Assembly: GCA_009778415.1 (NCBI GenBank)
Contig: WRJV01000310.1
Coordinates: forward strand, 1 to 14,671
Direction: 5' to 3'
DNA: 14,671 nucleotides
Origin: Clostridiales bacterium
GTDB taxonomy: Bacteria > Bacillota > Clostridia > Peptostreptococcales > Anaerovoracaceae
Positions 13,970 to 14,671 of the stretch are shown here, one piece after another. Position 1 is the first letter of the stretch. Each line of letters starts with the position of its first letter. A program made the position numbers and the translations under genes. The notes under the pieces were generated by a model that was given only the letters and a program-made list of their open reading frames with translations, did no database searches and was not told the origin of the DNA.

Positions 13970-14671
13970 ATGAGGCTGCTTCTCACAACGCTCAATTCCA
14001 AATACGCCCATTCCAACCTTGCGCTCAAATACCTTTACACGGTGGCGGCAGGGGCTTGCGATTTCATCGACATCAAGGAATTCACCATTAACAACAACGA
14101 GGGCTATGTCTTCACAGAAATTTTGGCAGGGGAATACGATGTCGTCTGTTTTTCCTGCTACGTTTGGAACGTGGACGAAACGGTATGCCTGGCAGACAAC
14201 GTCAAAAAGGCGCGGCCCGGCACTACCGTCGTTTTTGGCGGGCCTGAAACGAGCTACGGCACGGCAGAGTTCATGAAGGAGCACGGGAGCGTTGATTTCG
14301 TGGTCATGGGCGAAGGCGAATACACTTTCAGCTGCCTCGTCCGCGCACTGGCCAACGGGGACGAACGGTACGAGGAGATCAGGGGGCTGGCTTACCGGAG
14401 GCACGGCAGGGTTGTGCTAAACCAGGCGGCGGAACTGCTGGTGCTCGAATCCATACCGTTTCCGTACAGCGTTTTGCCCTGTGAAAAAGACAAGGTGGCG
14501 TACTACGAATCTTCAAGGGGGTGCCCCTCAAGCTGCACCTACTGCATGTCGTCCCTAGACAAGAAAGTAAGGGCGCTGCCTGTGGACCGGGTGCTGAAGG
14601 ACATCGAGTATTTCCTCGGCAACAGCGTCCCGCAGGTCAAGTTCGTGGACAGGACGTTCAACTGGAACAGC
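13970..14671 (+). CDS. B12-binding-domain radical SAM protein, N-terminal part (3' end outside window)
   Basis: The frame runs from ATG at 13970, one base after the previous stop, to the window edge, giving 234 residues. Residues 1 to about 140 form a Rossmann-like cobalamin-binding-type domain (LLLTTLNSKYAHSNLAL, VVFGGPETSYG, VVMGEGEYTF). The usual DxHxxG B12 ligand motif is not evident, so cobalamin may bind base-off without a His ligand or not at all. A standard radical SAM motif follows: RGCPSSCTYC with Cys185, Cys189 and Cys192 (CX3CX2C), then QVKFVDRTFNW. The combination resembles a clostridial family often annotated as DUF4080-containing B12-binding radical SAM proteins. The DUF4080 region would lie beyond the window. 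Function is unknown. Confidence 0.88.
   Translation, partial: MRLLLTTLNSKYAHSNLALKYLYTVAAGACDFIDIKEFTINNNEGYVFTEILAGEYDVVCFSCYVWNVDETVCLADNVKKARPGTTVVFGGPETSYGTAEFMKEHGSVDFVVMGEGEYTFSCLVRALANGDERYEEIRGLAYRRHGRVVLNQAAELLVLESIPFPYSVLPCEKDKVAYYESSRGCPSSCTYCMSSLDKKVRALPVDRVLKDIEYFLGNSVPQVKFVDRTFNWNS

Noticed and set aside
1..14671. CRISPR array, insertion sequence, tRNA or rRNA genes, phage or defence genes
   Set aside because: No regularly spaced repeats, transposase or integrase frames, terminal inverted repeats or structural RNA signatures were seen. All long stretches are covered by recognised housekeeping, transport or radical SAM genes.

Overview
The window reads as a chromosomal segment of an anaerobic, low-branching Gram-positive-type bacterium, most likely an uncultured member of the Clostridia/Bacillota. 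The clues are the zapA-mutS2 pair, the Cys-rich CxxCxGKGCxxC loop in PheS, a lipoprotein-type PstS, and a B12-binding radical SAM protein of a kind common in clostridia. GC content looks moderately high (mid-50s %, by eye), with heavy use of AGG and ATA codons. The taxonomic call is inference.

Layout. (1) 1-2983, plus strand: the 3' end of pheS and complete pheT, the two subunits of phenylalanyl-tRNA synthetase. Both look like a divergent subclass with changed residues around the amino-acid pocket. (2) 3004-7764, minus strand: a complete high-affinity phosphate uptake operon. In transcription order it is pstB1, pstS, pstC, pstA, pstB2, phoU, all separated by 13 nt or less. (3) 7765-7983: an AT-rich divergent promoter region holding a good minus-strand promoter for the pst operon, plus-strand promoters for zapA, a dyad, and a 5'-leader hairpin. 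(4) 7984-14671, plus strand: a tightly packed gene string of zapA (with a long coiled coil), mutS2, a DUF523/TudS-like gene, argS, a radical SAM protein with a CX4CX2C cluster motif, and the first 234 codons of a B12-binding radical SAM protein that runs off the window.

The main discovery is in the Pst operon. It encodes two PstB ATPases whose defects are complementary. PstB1 (first gene) has intact Walker A, Q-loop, Walker B and H-loop, but its ABC signature LSGGQ is LTPGQ. PstB2 (fifth gene) has an intact LSGGQ, but its Walker A lysine is Val, its Q-loop Gln is Glu and its catalytic Glu is Arg. In a head-to-tail PstB1-PstB2 dimer, one composite ATP site would be fully canonical (PstB1 Walker motifs with the PstB2 signature) and the other fully degenerate. 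This is the architecture of asymmetric ABC transporters such as TAP1/TAP2, CFTR and especially yeast Pdr5. I do not know it from a phosphate importer. The prediction is an obligate heterodimeric, single-catalytic-site Pst transporter.

How the parts work together: PstS captures phosphate outside the membrane, PstC and PstA form the channel, PstB1 and PstB2 would power it, and PhoU would couple transport state to phosphate signalling. No phoR/phoB-type regulator lies in the window. The flanking genes are housekeeping functions: translation (pheST, argS), cell division (zapA) and DNA or ribosome quality control (mutS2).
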